Assembly: GCA_937907425.1 (NCBI GenBank) | Contig: CALCIE010000075.1 | Coordinates: 56,623 to 120,622 of the forward strand | Length of the DNA: 64,000 nucleotides | Origin: ZC4RG42 sp003242425 | Lineage (GTDB): Bacteria > Pseudomonadota > Gammaproteobacteria > Burkholderiales > SG8-39 | Direction of reading: 5' to 3' | Shown: positions 1 to 12,725 of the stretch, piece by piece | Layout of the letters: every line of letters begins with the position of its first letter | How positions within the stretch are numbered: the stretch's first letter is position 1 | Translations under genes and position numbers: made by a program | Notes under the pieces: model-generated | What the model was told of the DNA's origin: nothing | Database searches by the model: none | What the model saw: the letters and a program-made list of their open reading frames with translations, nothing else

Positions 1-975
1 GAGCTCCTTGTTCTCGTGCACGGGCGGCTGCGGCAGCAGTTCGAGCTGGGTCACCGACTTGGCGCCCTGGCGGTTCGAGGTGCCCACGCAGTCGGAGCCG
101 GTGTCGCCGCCGCCGATCACGACCACGTGCTTGCCGGTGGCGGTGATCTGTCCCGGCACCGGATCGCCCGCCACCACCTTGTTCTGCTGGGCGAGGAATT
201 CCATCGCGAAATGGATGCCATCCAGCTCGCGGCCGGGCACCGGCAGGTCGCGCGGCTGTTCGGCGCCGCCGGCGAGCACGACGGCGTCGTACTCGTCGAG
301 CAGACGCGCGAACGGCAGGTCGCGGCCCACGTTCACGCCAGTACGGAACTGCACACCCTCTTCCTGCATCTGCGCCACGCGGCGGTCGATGTGGTGCTTT
401 TCGAGTTTGAAGTCGGGAATGCCGTAACGCAGCAGCCCGCCCACGCGGTCGGCTTTCTCGTACACCACCACGTCATGGCCGGCGCGCGCGAGCTGTTGCG
501 CGGCGGCGAGGCCCGCGGGACCCGAACCGACGACGGCGACGCGCTTGCCGGTCTTGTGCTTGGGCGGCTGCGGCCGCACCCAGCCCATCTCCCAGGCCTT
601 GTCGATGATGGCGTGCTCGATGGACTTGATCCCGACCGGATCGTCGTTGATGTTCAGCGTACAGGCCGCCTCGCAGGGCGCCGGGCACACACGGCCGGTG
701 AACTCGGGGAAGTTGTTGGTGGAATGGAGGACCTCGATCGCCTCCTGCCACTTGCCGTTGTAAACGAGGTCGTTCCAGTCCGGGATGATGTTGTGGACCG
801 GGCAGCCGTTGGTGCAGAACGGGATGCCGCAATCCATGCAGCGCGCCCCCTGCACCTTGGCTTCCTCGTCGCTCAGGCGCAGCACGAACTCGCGGTAATG
901 CTTGACCCGTTCGCTCGGCGGTTCGGTCGCTTCCTGCAACCGCTGGAATTCCATGAACCCGGTGATCTTGCCCAT
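1..975 (-). CDS. gltD: Glutamate synthase (NADPH) small subunit, 3' part cut by window edge
   Basis: This is the small subunit of NADPH glutamate synthase, which passes electrons from NADPH through FAD and [4Fe-4S] centres to GltB. The first 325 codons are visible and the gene runs off the left edge. The N-terminal cysteine clusters CMDCGIPFCTNGCP and CPAPCEAAC fit the Fe-S binding region. They are followed by a dinucleotide-binding motif VVGSGPAGLAAA and a second one, IGGGDTGSDC. The ATG at 973-975 (protein begins MGKITGFMEFQRLQEAT) is the usual GltD start. It lies 89 bases after the gltB stop on the same strand, so the two subunits are cotranscribed. Confidence 0.96.
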   Translation of the reverse strand, partial: MGKITGFMEFQRLQEATEPPSERVKHYREFVLRLSDEEAKVQGARCMDCGIPFCTNGCPVHNIIPDWNDLVYNGKWQEAIEVLHSTNNFPEFTGRVCPAPCEAACTLNINDDPVGIKSIEHAIIDKAWEMGWVRPQPPKHKTGKRVAVVGSGPAGLAAAQQLARAGHDVVVYEKADRVGGLLRYGIPDFKLEKHHIDRRVAQMQEEGVQFRTGVNVGRDLPFARLLDEYDAVVLAGGAEQPRDLPVPGRELDGIHFAMEFLAQQNKVVAGDPVPGQITATGKHVVVIGGGDTGSDCVGTSNRQGAKSVTQLELLPQPPVHENKEL

Positions 976-1064
976 CGCTGTTTACGTCCTGTTGTCCGGC
1001 ACCGGGCGCAGCATCCGTCGAGCGTACGGATACGCGCCCGATCCCATCGAAATACTCTCGGTGA

Positions 1065-5717
<4,653 letters not shown>

Positions 5718-5811
5718 AATCACTTCCTCGTTCCAGGGGCCCCGCCGGGGACCCGTCAGTGCAAGCGCGCACCAGGACGAACGGCGCTCGCCCTTCGGCG
5801 CGGGGGGAACG

Positions 5812-5840
5812 ACTATACGCTTCGCATCCCCCGCACTCAA
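5812..5840 (-). promoter_or_regulatory. Candidate sigma70 promoter for gltBD
   Basis: On the minus strand TTGAGT (5835-5840) is separated by 17 bases from TATAGT (5812-5817), about 95 bases before the chosen gltB start. The match to sigma70 hexamers and spacing is good, but there is no transcript evidence. Confidence 0.55.
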
Positions 5841-5865
5841 GAACGAATTCACTCGAAGTTGTCAA

Positions 5866-5936
5866 TGCCCAGAAATGGTGCGGGTCTGAGGCCGATTTCA
5901 CCGAAATGGTGCAGCTCAATTCACCGAGTTGGTGCA
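5866..5936 (-). promoter_or_regulatory. Three tandem NtrC-like dyads upstream of gltB
   Basis: Minus-strand 17-mers TGCACCAACTCGGTGAA (5920-5936), TGCACCATTTCGGTGAA (5897-5913) and CGCACCATTTCTGGGCA (5866-5882) resemble the NtrC consensus TGCACCA-N3-TGGTGCA. The left arm is conserved in all three and the right arm is weaker. Repeat starts are 23 and 31 bases apart, close to two and three helical turns. The first copy encodes the last codons of aroB. Confidence 0.5.
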
Positions 5937-7007
5937 TGCGTCCACGATCGCGCGCAGCGCATCGCGGTCGACGCTGTCGTGGACGAAGGCATCGCCGATG
6001 GCGCGCAACAGCACGAAGCGCAGCCGCCCGCTCTCGTTCTTCTTGTCCACGCTCATGAGCTCCAGATAGCGCTCGAAGCCCAGCGCCGGTCCCGCCGCCG
6101 GCAGGCCGGCGCGCGCGATCAGCTCGCGCACCCGCTCGCGCGCCGCGGCATCGATCAGGCCCAGCCGGCGCGAGAGGTCCGCGGCCATGACCATCCCCGC
6201 CCCGACGGCTTCGCCGTGCAGCCAGGTGCCGAAACCCAGACCGGCCTCGATGGCATGGCCGAAGGTATGACCGAAATTGAGCACCGCGCGCAGTCCGGAC
6301 TCGCGTTCGTCCAGCGCAACGACCTCGGCCTTGATTTCCACCGAACGCTTGATGGCATGGATCAGCGCTTCGGCATCGCGCGCGAGCAGACGCTCGATGT
6401 TCGCTTCCAGCCATTGGAAATAGTCCGCGTCGCGAATGGCGCCGTGCTTGATGATCTCCGCGATGCCGGCCTTGAGTTCGCGATCCGGCAGCGTCGAAAA
6501 CGTGTCGATGTCGGCCAGCACCGCGATCGGCTGATGGAAAGCGCCGATCATGTTCTTGCCGAGCGGATGGTTGATGCCCGTCTTGCCGCCCACCGAGGAA
6601 TCCACCTGCGCGAGCAGCGTGGTCGGCATCTGCACGAAAGGCACGCCGCGCATGAAGGCGGCGGCGGCAAAGCCGGTGATGTCGCCGATGACGCCGCCGC
6701 CCAGCGCGATCAGCGTGGTCTTGCGGTCGCAGCGGTGCCGCAGCAGGGCGTCGAAAATGAGATTGAGCGTCGGCCAGTCCTTGTGGTCTTCGCCGTCGGG
6801 AAGCACCACCGACAAGGCTTCGATGCCCGCGCGTTCGAAGGCTCGTACGACGCGATCGAGGTAAAGCGGCGCGACGACGGTGTTGCTGACGATCATCACG
6901 CGCCGTTGCGGCAGGAGCGGCGCGAGCAGATCGATACGCTCGATCAGACCGGCGCCGATGTGGATGGGATAGCTGCGCTCGTCGAGCGCTACGCGGATCG
7001 TTTGCAT
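5916..7007 (-). CDS. aroB: 3-dehydroquinate synthase
   Basis: Second enzyme of the shikimate pathway, converting DAHP to 3-dehydroquinate in the cytoplasm with NAD and a divalent metal. The 363-residue length is normal for the family. Visible signatures are the NAD-binding segment GGGVIGDITGFAAAA, the substrate loop PTTLLAQVDSSVGGKTGIN, and the metal-ligand elements AEIIKHG, NFGHTFGHAIE and LHGEAVGAGM. The ATG at 7005-7007 overlaps the 3' end of aroK by 19 bases, indicating translational coupling. The last codons coincide with the first NtrC-like dyad of the gltB leader. Confidence 0.97.
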   Translation of the reverse strand: MQTIRVALDERSYPIHIGAGLIERIDLLAPLLPQRRVMIVSNTVVAPLYLDRVVRAFERAGIEALSVVLPDGEDHKDWPTLNLIFDALLRHRCDRKTTLIALGGGVIGDITGFAAAAFMRGVPFVQMPTTLLAQVDSSVGGKTGINHPLGKNMIGAFHQPIAVLADIDTFSTLPDRELKAGIAEIIKHGAIRDADYFQWLEANIERLLARDAEALIHAIKRSVEIKAEVVALDERESGLRAVLNFGHTFGHAIEAGLGFGTWLHGEAVGAGMVMAADLSRRLGLIDAAARERVRELIARAGLPAAGPALGFERYLELMSVDKKNESGRLRFVLLRAIGDAFVHDSVDRDALRAIVDACTNSVN

Positions 7008-7519
7008 TCTTCAGGCAGTGACAACAGCAGTTCCTTGGTCAGGCTCGCCACGCTCTGCTGACCGGTTTCCAGCACCAGGTCCGCCGTCTCGCGGTAGAGC
7101 GGATCGCGAATCGCGTACAGCTCCTTGAGCTTGGCCAGCGGATCGGCGGTGCGCAACAGCGGCCGGGACTTGTCGTGACGCGTGCGCTGCCACAGATCCT
7201 CCGGCTGCGCATGCAGGTAGACGACATAGCCGCGGCTGCGCAGGCGTTCCCGGTTGAGGGCATCGAGGATAGCACCGCCCCCGGTCGCCAGGACGATGCC
7301 GTCGAGCTGCGTCAGCCGGTCGATGGCTTCCACCTCCCGCGCACGGAAACCGGCCTCGCCCTCGATTTCGAAAATCACCGGGATGCGCACGCCCGTGCGC
7401 GCCTCGATCTCGTGATCCGAGTCGTAAAAGGCCTTGTCCAGGCGCCGGGCAAGCTGTTTCCCGATCGTCGTCTTGCCCGCCCCCATGAGGCCGACCAAAA
7501 AGATGTTCCGGCAGCGCAT
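6989..7519 (-). CDS. aroK: Shikimate kinase
   Basis: ATP-dependent phosphorylation of shikimate to shikimate 3-phosphate. The 176-residue protein has the P-loop GLMGAGKTTIGK near residue 10, the shikimate-contacting DSDHEIE segment, the ATGGGA element and an RPLLR lid region. It lies downstream of pilQ but a strong terminator (7546-7578) separates them by only about 26 bases from the start codon. aroK must therefore rely on read-through or on a promoter inside the terminator region; I could not see a convincing one. Confidence 0.97.
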   Translation of the reverse strand: MRCRNIFLVGLMGAGKTTIGKQLARRLDKAFYDSDHEIEARTGVRIPVIFEIEGEAGFRAREVEAIDRLTQLDGIVLATGGGAILDALNRERLRSRGYVVYLHAQPEDLWQRTRHDKSRPLLRTADPLAKLKELYAIRDPLYRETADLVLETGQQSVASLTKELLLSLPEECKRSA

Positions 7520-7545
7520 GCCGCATTGTAGCGGGCGGCGGCCCC

Positions 7546-7578
7546 AAAAAAGAAAGCCGGGGGCGAAACCCCGGCTTT
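7546..7578 (-). terminator. Rho-independent terminator after pilQ
   Basis: A 10-bp perfect stem (7553-7562 with 7569-7578, AAAGCCGGGG on the minus strand) with a 6-base loop is followed on the minus strand by CTTTTTT. It ends the pilMNOPQ transcript. Confidence 0.9.
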
Positions 7579-7596
7579 CCGCGCCTCAGGCGTGTT

Positions 7597-9702
7597 TCAG
7601 CGCACGGTGAGCTTGTCCTCCACGATGCGCGGCGTCAGGAAGACCAGCAGCTCGGTCTTGTTGTCCTGCCGCAGGGTGTTGCGGAACAGGTTGCCCAGCC
7701 CCGGAATATCGCCCAGCAGCGGGATCTTGTTGACCTGATTGCGCTCTTCCTGCGTGTAGATGCCGCCGATCACCACGGTACCGCCGTTTTCGACCAGCAC
7801 CGAGGTCTTGACGTGCTTGGTGTCGATCGCGGGCGCACCGGCCGCGCCGGTGAATTGCGAGACGGCGTCCTTGTTGACGCTGACCTCCATCATCACGTTG
7901 CCGTCGGGCGTGATGTGGGGCGTGACGCGCAGGGCCAGGACCGCCTTCTTGAACTGCACGGAGGTGGCGCCGCTGGAACTCGCCTCCTGGTAGGGGATCT
8001 CCGTACCCTGCTCGATCACCGCTTCCACCTGGTTGGCCGTGACGACCCGCGGGCTGGAGATGATTTTGCCCTTGCCGTCCGACTCCAGCGCGCTGAGCTC
8101 AAGGTTCAGGAAGCGCGACAGCGAACTGCTGAACAGCACCATCGAGAATCTGCCGGGCGCGGGGCCGCCGGGGATATTGGCGGGCAGATTGACGCCCAGC
8201 ACGTTCTCGAACGCGGGCTGATCTTCCAGCTGACCGGTCAGGTAGGCCGGCCCTTCCAACGCCCCGCCGAAGGTGACGCGCGTGCTCTCGTTGCCGAGCA
8301 GGGCGGACGATCCGTTGATCGTACTGTTGTAGCCCAGGCGGGCGCCCAGCGTACGGGCGAACCTGTCATCCGCTTCGACGATGCGCGCCTCGATCATGAC
8401 CTGTTTCACCGGTACATCGGTCACAGCGATGATCTTGCGCACCTCCTCCAGCCGCGAGGGGATGTCCTGAATGAAGGCGACGTTGGTGCGCTGATCCCAC
8501 ACCGCGCTGCCGCGCTTGGACAGGATGCGCTGTTTCTCGTCGGTCAGGATCTTCGCCAGATCCGCCGCCTTGATGTAATTAAGATGGAAGGTCTCGGTGC
8601 GCAGCGGTTCCAGCTCCTCGATCTGCTGACGCGCCTCGTGCTCGAGTTTCTCCTTGGTCGCCAGTTCGTCGGCCGGCGCGATCCAGACCACGTTGCCGTT
8701 CTTGCGCATCGCCAGCCCGCGCGTCTGCAGGATGATGTCGAGCGCCTGATCCCACGGCACGTCCTTCAGGCGCAGGGTCAGGTTGCCCTGCACCGAATCG
8801 CTGGTGATGATGTTGAGATCGGTGAAGTCGGCGATGACGTTGAGCACGCTGCGCACTTCCACGTTCTGGAAGTTGAGCGACAGCTTTTCGCCCTTATAGC
8901 CGCCGCGCGTACCCTGCACCAGCTTGTTCGGGTCGTATTGGACGGGCTTCACCTCGACCACGAACTGGTTGTCGGTCTGATAGGCGTTGTGCTCCCAAAG
9001 ACCGGTCGGCTCGATCACGACGCGCGCGTTCTCGCCTTGCGCGAAGGCCTTGATGTTCGTGACCGGCGTGCCGAAGTCGGCGACGTCCAGACGTTTGCGC
9101 AAGTGCTCGGGCAGGCTCGTGCGGATGAAATCCACCACAAGGGTATTGCCCTGCGTGCGGATGTCGATGCCGGTATCAGGATCGGAAAGATCGACCACGA
9201 TGCGGCCTTCGCCGCCGGGCCCGCGCCGGAAGTCGATGGCCCGCACCGCGTGCCTGGCGCCGACGTTGCTGCTTTCCGCGAAACGTGCGGCCTTCGGCGC
9301 GGCGGCCGGCTGCCCGCTGCGCGTCAGGTTGATGATGAGCGCGTTGCCGTCCACCTCCGCCTTGTGGACCATCGGCGCATTGAGGTTGAGCACCACGCGG
9401 GTACGGTCGCCCGCCTGCACCACGGTGTAGCTGCGCAGATCGCCCTGGTTGACCTCGTCGCTGTTCTTCGGCAGCGCACTGGCCGTGTTGGGGAAGTCGA
9501 ACGCGACGCGCGGCGGCGAAACGACGCTGAAGCTGGCGGGCGCGGCCTGCAGAGGCTCTTTCATGGACAGGCGCACGACGACGCTGCCGCCCCGGTCCAT
9601 GACGTCGATCGCCTGGATGCTGTTCTGCGCGCCCTGCGCTACAGCGGCGAAGGACAGGAACAGCGCCAGCAGGAACGCTTTGGTCAGTGTAAAGGCTTTC
9701 AT
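7597..9702 (-). CDS. pilQ: Type IV pilus secretin
   Basis: Outer-membrane secretin through which the type IV pilus exits. The 701-residue product starts with a signal peptide (about residues 1-24, cleavage near AQGAQ). It then shows two AMIN-type domains predicted to bind peptidoglycan, an STN/N0 region (LSLNFQNVEVRSVLNVIADF), an N1 region and the C-terminal secretin barrel with VIGGIYTQEERNQVNKIPLLGDIP. It is the last gene of pilMNOPQ and overlaps pilP by 4 bases (ATGA). A terminator follows the stop. Confidence 0.97.
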   Translation of the reverse strand: MKAFTLTKAFLLALFLSFAAVAQGAQNSIQAIDVMDRGGSVVVRLSMKEPLQAAPASFSVVSPPRVAFDFPNTASALPKNSDEVNQGDLRSYTVVQAGDRTRVVLNLNAPMVHKAEVDGNALIINLTRSGQPAAAPKAARFAESSNVGARHAVRAIDFRRGPGGEGRIVVDLSDPDTGIDIRTQGNTLVVDFIRTSLPEHLRKRLDVADFGTPVTNIKAFAQGENARVVIEPTGLWEHNAYQTDNQFVVEVKPVQYDPNKLVQGTRGGYKGEKLSLNFQNVEVRSVLNVIADFTDLNIITSDSVQGNLTLRLKDVPWDQALDIILQTRGLAMRKNGNVVWIAPADELATKEKLEHEARQQIEELEPLRTETFHLNYIKAADLAKILTDEKQRILSKRGSAVWDQRTNVAFIQDIPSRLEEVRKIIAVTDVPVKQVMIEARIVEADDRFARTLGARLGYNSTINGSSALLGNESTRVTFGGALEGPAYLTGQLEDQPAFENVLGVNLPANIPGGPAPGRFSMVLFSSSLSRFLNLELSALESDGKGKIISSPRVVTANQVEAVIEQGTEIPYQEASSSGATSVQFKKAVLALRVTPHITPDGNVMMEVSVNKDAVSQFTGAAGAPAIDTKHVKTSVLVENGGTVVIGGIYTQEERNQVNKIPLLGDIPGLGNLFRNTLRQDNKTELLVFLTPRIVEDKLTVR

Positions 9703-10226
9703 TTTCGTTTTTCCTCCGCTTCCTGCAGATGCAGGCTACTTTCGCGCTCGGTCCAATCACCGGCAGCGTCTTGAATCAGTTCCTTGACGCGGATTTCCGT
9801 CTCGTCGATGGCCGTGATGAGGCCGAAGTTCTGGCCGATGTAGTTGCCCACACCGACCCGGTAGAGGCCCGAAGAAGCCTTGATCAGCGCGTAGGTCTTG
9901 TTCTTCTGCTGCAGCACGCCGACCATCGCCAGCGACTCCAGCGGATAGGCCTCCAACGGCTCTTTCGGCCGGTTGAAATCGGGCTTGATGCCGCTGCCGC
10001 CGCCCTGTGTCTTGGTGGCCAGCGCGATCTTCTCCGGACCGAAGGGATCGGGCAGATCGAAAGCGGCATACGGCACCGGCTCGTACGGCTTGACGACCGG
10101 CAGCGGCGGCACGCGCCCGCGCAGATCCTTGGTGAGCGCGTCCAGTTCGGCCTGCAACGCCTTTTGTTCGCCGCCTTCGCATCCGAGCACGAACAGCGTC
10201 ATCCCCAGAATCAAGAGCTTTCTCAT
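9699..10226 (-). CDS. pilP: Type IV pilus assembly lipoprotein
   Basis: Inner-membrane lipoprotein that links the PilMNO alignment complex to the PilQ secretin in the periplasm. The 175-residue product has a lipobox ending at Cys16 (FVLGC). A proline-rich linker follows, then a C-terminal HR domain that contains GLYRVGVGNYIGQNFGLI. It overlaps both pilQ and pilO by 4 bases, so the operon is translationally coupled. Confidence 0.96.
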   Translation of the reverse strand: MRKLLILGMTLFVLGCEGGEQKALQAELDALTKDLRGRVPPLPVVKPYEPVPYAAFDLPDPFGPEKIALATKTQGGGSGIKPDFNRPKEPLEAYPLESLAMVGVLQQKNKTYALIKASSGLYRVGVGNYIGQNFGLITAIDETEIRVKELIQDAAGDWTERESSLHLQEAEEKRK

Positions 10227-10873
10227 TTCTTCCGGCCCTTCTTCTTCGTGCCCTGCTTCGCCTTCGCGGCCGCACGCTGTGCGGCGAGCTCCTCTTCGTC
10301 GAGGTAACGGAAGGTCTTGGCCACCGCATCGAGCGTCAGCATGCCGTCCTTGCCGACCGTGAGCGCGAGGTCGTTCAGCGTGACGATGCGCGAGAGCTGG
10401 CTGATGTCGCTGGCGAAGGCGCCGATGTCGTGATAGCGGCCCGTCAGCTTCACGGTGATGGGCAGCTCGGCGTAGAACTCCTTGATGGTCTCCTGCGCCG
10501 GCTTGAACAGCTCGAACTGCAGCCCGCGGCCGAGGCCCGCCTGGTTGATGTCGACGATCAGCGCTTCCATCTGCGACTTGTTCGGCAACTGCTTCAGCAG
10601 CGCGCCGAACGAGCTGTCGATCTCGCGCAACTGCTGGCGATAGAGATCGATGTTGACCGCCTGACGCTTCTTGTCGACGTATTCCTTCTTGAGCTTTTCC
10701 TCCTGCTGCCGTCCGCGTTCGAGCGCTTCCAGCTGCCCCCGCCAGCCGAACAGGTAGGCCAGCACCAGGATGACGACGAGCAGGCCGAATAACAGGGCGA
10801 TCTTGGGCGCCGGCGGCCAGGTGCCGGGATCGCGCGTGTCCAGATTCTGGAACTGTTCGATCAACGCTTTCAT
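10223..10873 (-). CDS. pilO: Type IV pilus alignment protein
   Basis: Bitopic inner-membrane protein of the pilus alignment subcomplex that heterodimerises with PilN. The 216 residues include one membrane segment around residues 26-44 (IALLFGLLVVILVLAYLFGW), a coiled coil, and a ferredoxin-like periplasmic domain. The C-terminus is strongly basic (KGRKK). It follows pilN after a 2-base gap. Confidence 0.96.
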   Translation of the reverse strand: MKALIEQFQNLDTRDPGTWPPAPKIALLFGLLVVILVLAYLFGWRGQLEALERGRQQEEKLKKEYVDKKRQAVNIDLYRQQLREIDSSFGALLKQLPNKSQMEALIVDINQAGLGRGLQFELFKPAQETIKEFYAELPITVKLTGRYHDIGAFASDISQLSRIVTLNDLALTVGKDGMLTLDAVAKTFRYLDEEELAAQRAAAKAKQGTKKKGRKK

Positions 10874-10875
10874 GG

Positions 10876-11499
10876 TCAGCCCTTCTTCGCCGGCGCCGAC
10901 TTGGCCTGCACCGGTTTGGCGGGCGCCTGTTCCTCTTCCTGGCTCAGCGTGGGCTTGAGCTTGAAGTTCATGTTGAACGCGGCCAGGCGCCGGTTGTTGA
11001 CGTTGGCGGCCTTGATCTCGATCAGGCGCGGCGAGGTCTGCGAGTTCTCGACGATGTCCGTGGCCTGCAGATTGCGCATGAACATCGAGACCCTGGCGCT
11101 CGACTGCGCATAACCGGTGACGTTGACCGTCAGACCCGTCTGTTTGAGGGAGGTCAGATAGACCCCGTCTGGCGTCTGCCGCACCAGCTCTTCGAGCAGC
11201 AGCACGGGACGCGCGCGGTCGCTCTGCAGCGTTTCGATGATCTGCTTGCGCGACAGCACCGCGTCGATTTCGCTTCTCAGCCGTTTGATCTCGGCGATTT
11301 CCTTGTCGAGGCTGGCGTTGACGCGCTTCAGGTAATCGATGCGATCGTTCTGGACGGCGATATAGCCCGCGATGATGCCGTGCACCAGCAGCCAGATCGC
11401 CACGCCCAGCGCCGCCACACCGGCCGCCAGCACGCCGAGCTGGCGGCGCATGGCCCTGCGCCGCTCCTCGCGATGGGGAAGGAGGTTGATGCGGATCAT
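10876..11499 (-). CDS. pilN: Type IV pilus assembly protein PilN
   Basis: Inner-membrane partner of PilO; its short cytoplasmic N-terminus docks onto PilM. The protein starts MIRINLLPHRE, which contains the conserved INLLP motif that binds PilM, then has one membrane segment (about residues 22-44), a coiled coil and a periplasmic domain. It has 207 residues. The ATG at 11497-11499 overlaps the pilM stop in ATGA form. The frame stays open well upstream of this ATG, but that stretch only shadows pilM. Confidence 0.96.
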   Translation of the reverse strand: MIRINLLPHREERRRAMRRQLGVLAAGVAALGVAIWLLVHGIIAGYIAVQNDRIDYLKRVNASLDKEIAEIKRLRSEIDAVLSRKQIIETLQSDRARPVLLLEELVRQTPDGVYLTSLKQTGLTVNVTGYAQSSARVSMFMRNLQATDIVENSQTSPRLIEIKAANVNNRRLAAFNMNFKLKPTLSQEEEQAPAKPVQAKSAPAKKG

Positions 11500-12569
11500 T
11501 CGTCGAACCTCCGCAATGCCAGTCCGCAGGCCACCATGAGCGAGGGCGCGTCCTCCATCAGGCGCTTGAGCTGCACGTGCGGGGAGACCTGCATGTTGGC
11601 GAAGGGATTGGCGATGATGGTGTTGACACGCGTACGCGTGCTGACGACCTCGTCGAGGCCGGGCAGCGTGGCCGTACCGCCGATAAGCAGAATGTGCTCG
11701 ATGCTGTTGTACTGGGTGGAGGTGAAGAAGAACTGCATGGCGCGCTGGATCTCGGCCGCACAGTTCTCCATGAAGGGCCGCAGCACCTCGGCCTCGTAAC
11801 TTTCGGGCAGCCCGCCCGTGCGCTTGGCGATCTCCGCCTCTTCGAGCGGCAGGGCGTACTGGCGCGCGATGTCCTGCGTGAGCTGGTTGCCGCCGAAGGC
11901 CTGTTCGCGGGTATAGACGGCCTCGTCGTTCCGCAGCACGGTGATGTTGGTCGTGTACGCGCCGATGTCCACGACCGCGACGTTCTGGTCGATGCCTTCG
12001 TTGGGCAGCTGCGGGCGGATCGCGTCGAAGGCCGTCTGCATCGCGAAGGACTCCACGTCCATGATGACGGCCTTCAGTCCCGCGGCTTCCGCGACCGCGA
12101 CCCGGTCCTCGACCTTTTCCTTGCGCGAGGCGGCGATCAGCACCTCGACCTCTTCCGGTCCGGAAGGCGCCGGACCGAGCACCTGAAAGTCGAGATTCAC
12201 TTCCTCCAGGGCGAAGGGGATGTATTGGTTGGCCTCGCTCTCGACCTGGATTTCCAGATCCTGCTCGCGCAGCCCGGCGGGCACGATGATCTTCTTGGTG
12301 ATCACCGCGGCCGAGGGCAGGGCCATGGCGCAATGCCTGGTGCGCGTGGCCAGCCGTTTCCAGGCGCGCCGGACGGTCTCGGCCACCGCCTCCAGATTGG
12401 CGATGTTGCCGTCCATGATGGCATCGCGCGGCAGGGGTTCGATCGCGTAGCGCTCGACACGCTTGCCACCCTTTGCCACTTCCACCAGTTCCACCATCTT
12501 GACCGAGGAGGAACTGATGTCGAGCCCGAAGATCGGCGGAGCCTTCGGCTTAAAGATATCGAGTCGCAA
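11496..12569 (-). CDS. pilM: Type IV pilus actin-like ATPase PilM
   Basis: Cytoplasmic actin-like ATPase that anchors the pilus alignment complex through the PilN N-terminus. The 357-residue sequence has the phosphate-1 loop GLDISSSSVKMVEL near the start, a second phosphate motif VVDIGAYTTNITVL, and the adenosine motif LIGGTATLPGLDE. The initiation codon is TTG (12567-12569), preceded by AGGGG 7 bases upstream. It is the first gene of the pil operon and is divergent from mrcA. Confidence 0.96.
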   Translation of the reverse strand: MRLDIFKPKAPPIFGLDISSSSVKMVELVEVAKGGKRVERYAIEPLPRDAIMDGNIANLEAVAETVRRAWKRLATRTRHCAMALPSAAVITKKIIVPAGLREQDLEIQVESEANQYIPFALEEVNLDFQVLGPAPSGPEEVEVLIAASRKEKVEDRVAVAEAAGLKAVIMDVESFAMQTAFDAIRPQLPNEGIDQNVAVVDIGAYTTNITVLRNDEAVYTREQAFGGNQLTQDIARQYALPLEEAEIAKRTGGLPESYEAEVLRPFMENCAAEIQRAMQFFFTSTQYNSIEHILLIGGTATLPGLDEVVSTRTRVNTIIANPFANMQVSPHVQLKRLMEDAPSLMVACGLALRRFDE

Positions 12570-12605
12570 GCGAATTCCCCTTTTCCATCAATCTTTTACG
12601 CGTTG

Positions 12606-12634
12606 TTATCTGCTGGTCGAGAGCCTAACAACAA
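12606..12634 (-). promoter_or_regulatory. Weak candidate promoter for pilM operon
   Basis: On the minus strand TTGTTG is followed after 17 bases by AGATAA within the 156-base divergent spacer. The -35 is acceptable and the -10 poor; nothing better was seen. Confidence 0.3.
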
Positions 12635-12664
12635 GTGTCGGATCGGTCGCTGCAGTTTTTCACG

Positions 12665-12693
12665 TTTGCCGCCGAAGCCGCCCCGCCTATAAT
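12665..12693 (+). promoter_or_regulatory. Candidate sigma70 promoter for mrcA
   Basis: A perfect -10 TATAAT (12688-12693) lies 17 bases after TTTGCC (12665-12670). It is 32 bases before the TTG start of mrcA. Confidence 0.6.
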
Positions 12694-12725
12694 TTCCCTT
12701 CGCCTTCAAGAGAAAGAAGTTTCCA

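Noticed and set aside
5718..5852. Upstream extension of gltB to the ATG at 5852
   Set aside because: It would cover the likely promoter and place 67 residues before the catalytic Cys; the GTG at 5717 has a good ribosome-binding site.
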